This document shows, piece by piece, positions 7,874 to 8,174 of a stretch of 8,174 bases of DNA. Every line of letters starts with the position of its first letter. The first letter of the stretch is position 1. A program made the position numbers and the translations under genes. The notes under the pieces were generated by a model. That model had not been told where the DNA came from. It made no database searches and saw only the letters and a program-made list of their open reading frames with translations. Source of the stretch: Rhodospirillales bacterium (GTDB lineage Bacteria > Pseudomonadota > Alphaproteobacteria > Acetobacterales > Acetobacteraceae); contig JAGXAV010000074.1 in NCBI GenBank assembly GCA_018971455.1, forward strand, positions 1 to 8,174, in the 5' to 3' direction.

Positions 7874-7899
7874 CGGGATGACACGGAACCGGGATGACA
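7874..7899. repeat. direct repeat of 10 bp with 16-bp period
   Basis: CGGGATGACA occurs at 7874-7883 and 7890-7899, identical, with 6 bases between. It lies between the porin terminator and the DUF3576 upstream region. A 16-bp period is not a whole number of helical turns (about 1.5). Function is unknown: it may be a regulator site or chance. Confidence 0.75.
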
Positions 7900-7922
7900 A
7901 GCGGGGCAGGGAAAAGGGGGCC

Positions 7923-7959
7923 AAAGAAAAAGGGCGGCGGGGTTTCCCCCGCCGCCCTT
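7923..7959 (-). terminator. strong intrinsic terminator of the porin gene
   Basis: On the minus strand a perfect 13-bp stem (arms 7959-7947 and 7942-7930), mostly G and C, closes a GAAA tetraloop (7946-7943). It is followed by a run of five T (7931-7927, the first two within the stem), one C and three more T. It starts 25 bases after the porin stop codon at 7985. Stem, GNRA-type loop and T run make this a textbook Rho-independent terminator. The plus-strand direction lacks a comparable T run. Confidence 0.92.
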
Positions 7960-7984
7960 CCCGTTTCCGGGACCTAGCCGATCA

Positions 7985-8174
7985 TTACCACTTGATGGCG
8001 GTGCCGATGGCGAAGGCCTGGCCGTGCGTGTTGTTGAACGCCGTCGCGGGGCCGGTACCAACGAAGTTGTTGCCGAGCTCGTGACGCTGACCATAGAGGT
8101 AGGAGGCGAACAGCGACACGCCAGGAACCAGCGCGTAGGTGCCGCCGACGGCCAGACCGATGTCGGTCCGCATG
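7985..8174 (-). CDS. outer-membrane porin, C-terminal fragment
   Basis: Only the last 62 codons are inside the window; the reading frame is open to the window edge and the ATG at 8173 is probably internal. Residues alternate as in transmembrane beta strands: DIGLAVGGTYALV, then VSLFASYLYGQRH, a loop with NNFVGTGPATAFNNTHG, and a last strand ending FAIGTAIKW. The end shows the outer-membrane barrel signature, with an aromatic final residue (W) and hydrophobic residues at -3, -7 and -9, which BamA recognises during insertion. It is most like Gram-negative general porins, which pass small solutes. The terminal W, rather than the commoner F, is unusual but known. It is terminated by the hairpin at 7923-7959 and is probably a separate transcription unit. 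The exact porin subfamily cannot be told from this fragment. Confidence 0.8.
   Translation of the reverse strand, partial: MRTDIGLAVGGTYALVPGVSLFASYLYGQRHELGNNFVGTGPATAFNNTHGQAFAIGTAIKW

Overview
The window reads as the chromosome of a GC-rich alphaproteobacterium. Rhodospirillales, perhaps Acetobacteraceae, is my best guess from protein similarity and gene order. It is dense with genes and holds two groups that point at each other. On the + strand (1-2873) lies the classic origin-proximal cluster: the 3' end of mnmG, then rsmG, parA and parB, linked by short overlaps. On the - strand (8174-2883) run, in transcription order, the end of an outer-membrane porin, a DUF3576 lipoprotein gene, leuS, lptE and holA. 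No mobile element, CRISPR array, tRNA or rRNA gene was seen, and no stretch over 300 bases lacks a gene.

The + strand group joins tRNA wobble-uridine modification (MnmG), 16S rRNA m7G methylation (RsmG) and chromosome segregation (ParA ATPase, ParB CTPase/clamp). The centromere itself is visible: two parS palindromes, one perfect and one 15/16, 52 bp apart at the mnmG/rsmG junction. The first contains both the mnmG stop codon and the GTG start of rsmG. With flanking bases the two sites form a 21-base inverted repeat that, as RNA, could bury the rsmG start.

The - strand group holds housekeeping genes: leucyl-tRNA synthetase, the LptE lipoprotein that plugs the LptD lipopolysaccharide translocon, and the delta subunit of the DNA polymerase III clamp loader. 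leuS-lptE-holA are packed with gaps of 4 and 21 bp and are probably one transcript. The DUF3576 gene and the porin sit upstream with longer gaps that carry repeats, hairpins and one very clear intrinsic terminator (porin). parB and holA converge with 9 bp between stop codons, filled by a small hairpin.

I see no new multi-gene system. The best observations are the parS pair and its inverted repeat, a changed first residue in the LeuRS KMSKS motif, and paired short repeats in the porin/DUF3576 intergenic region.
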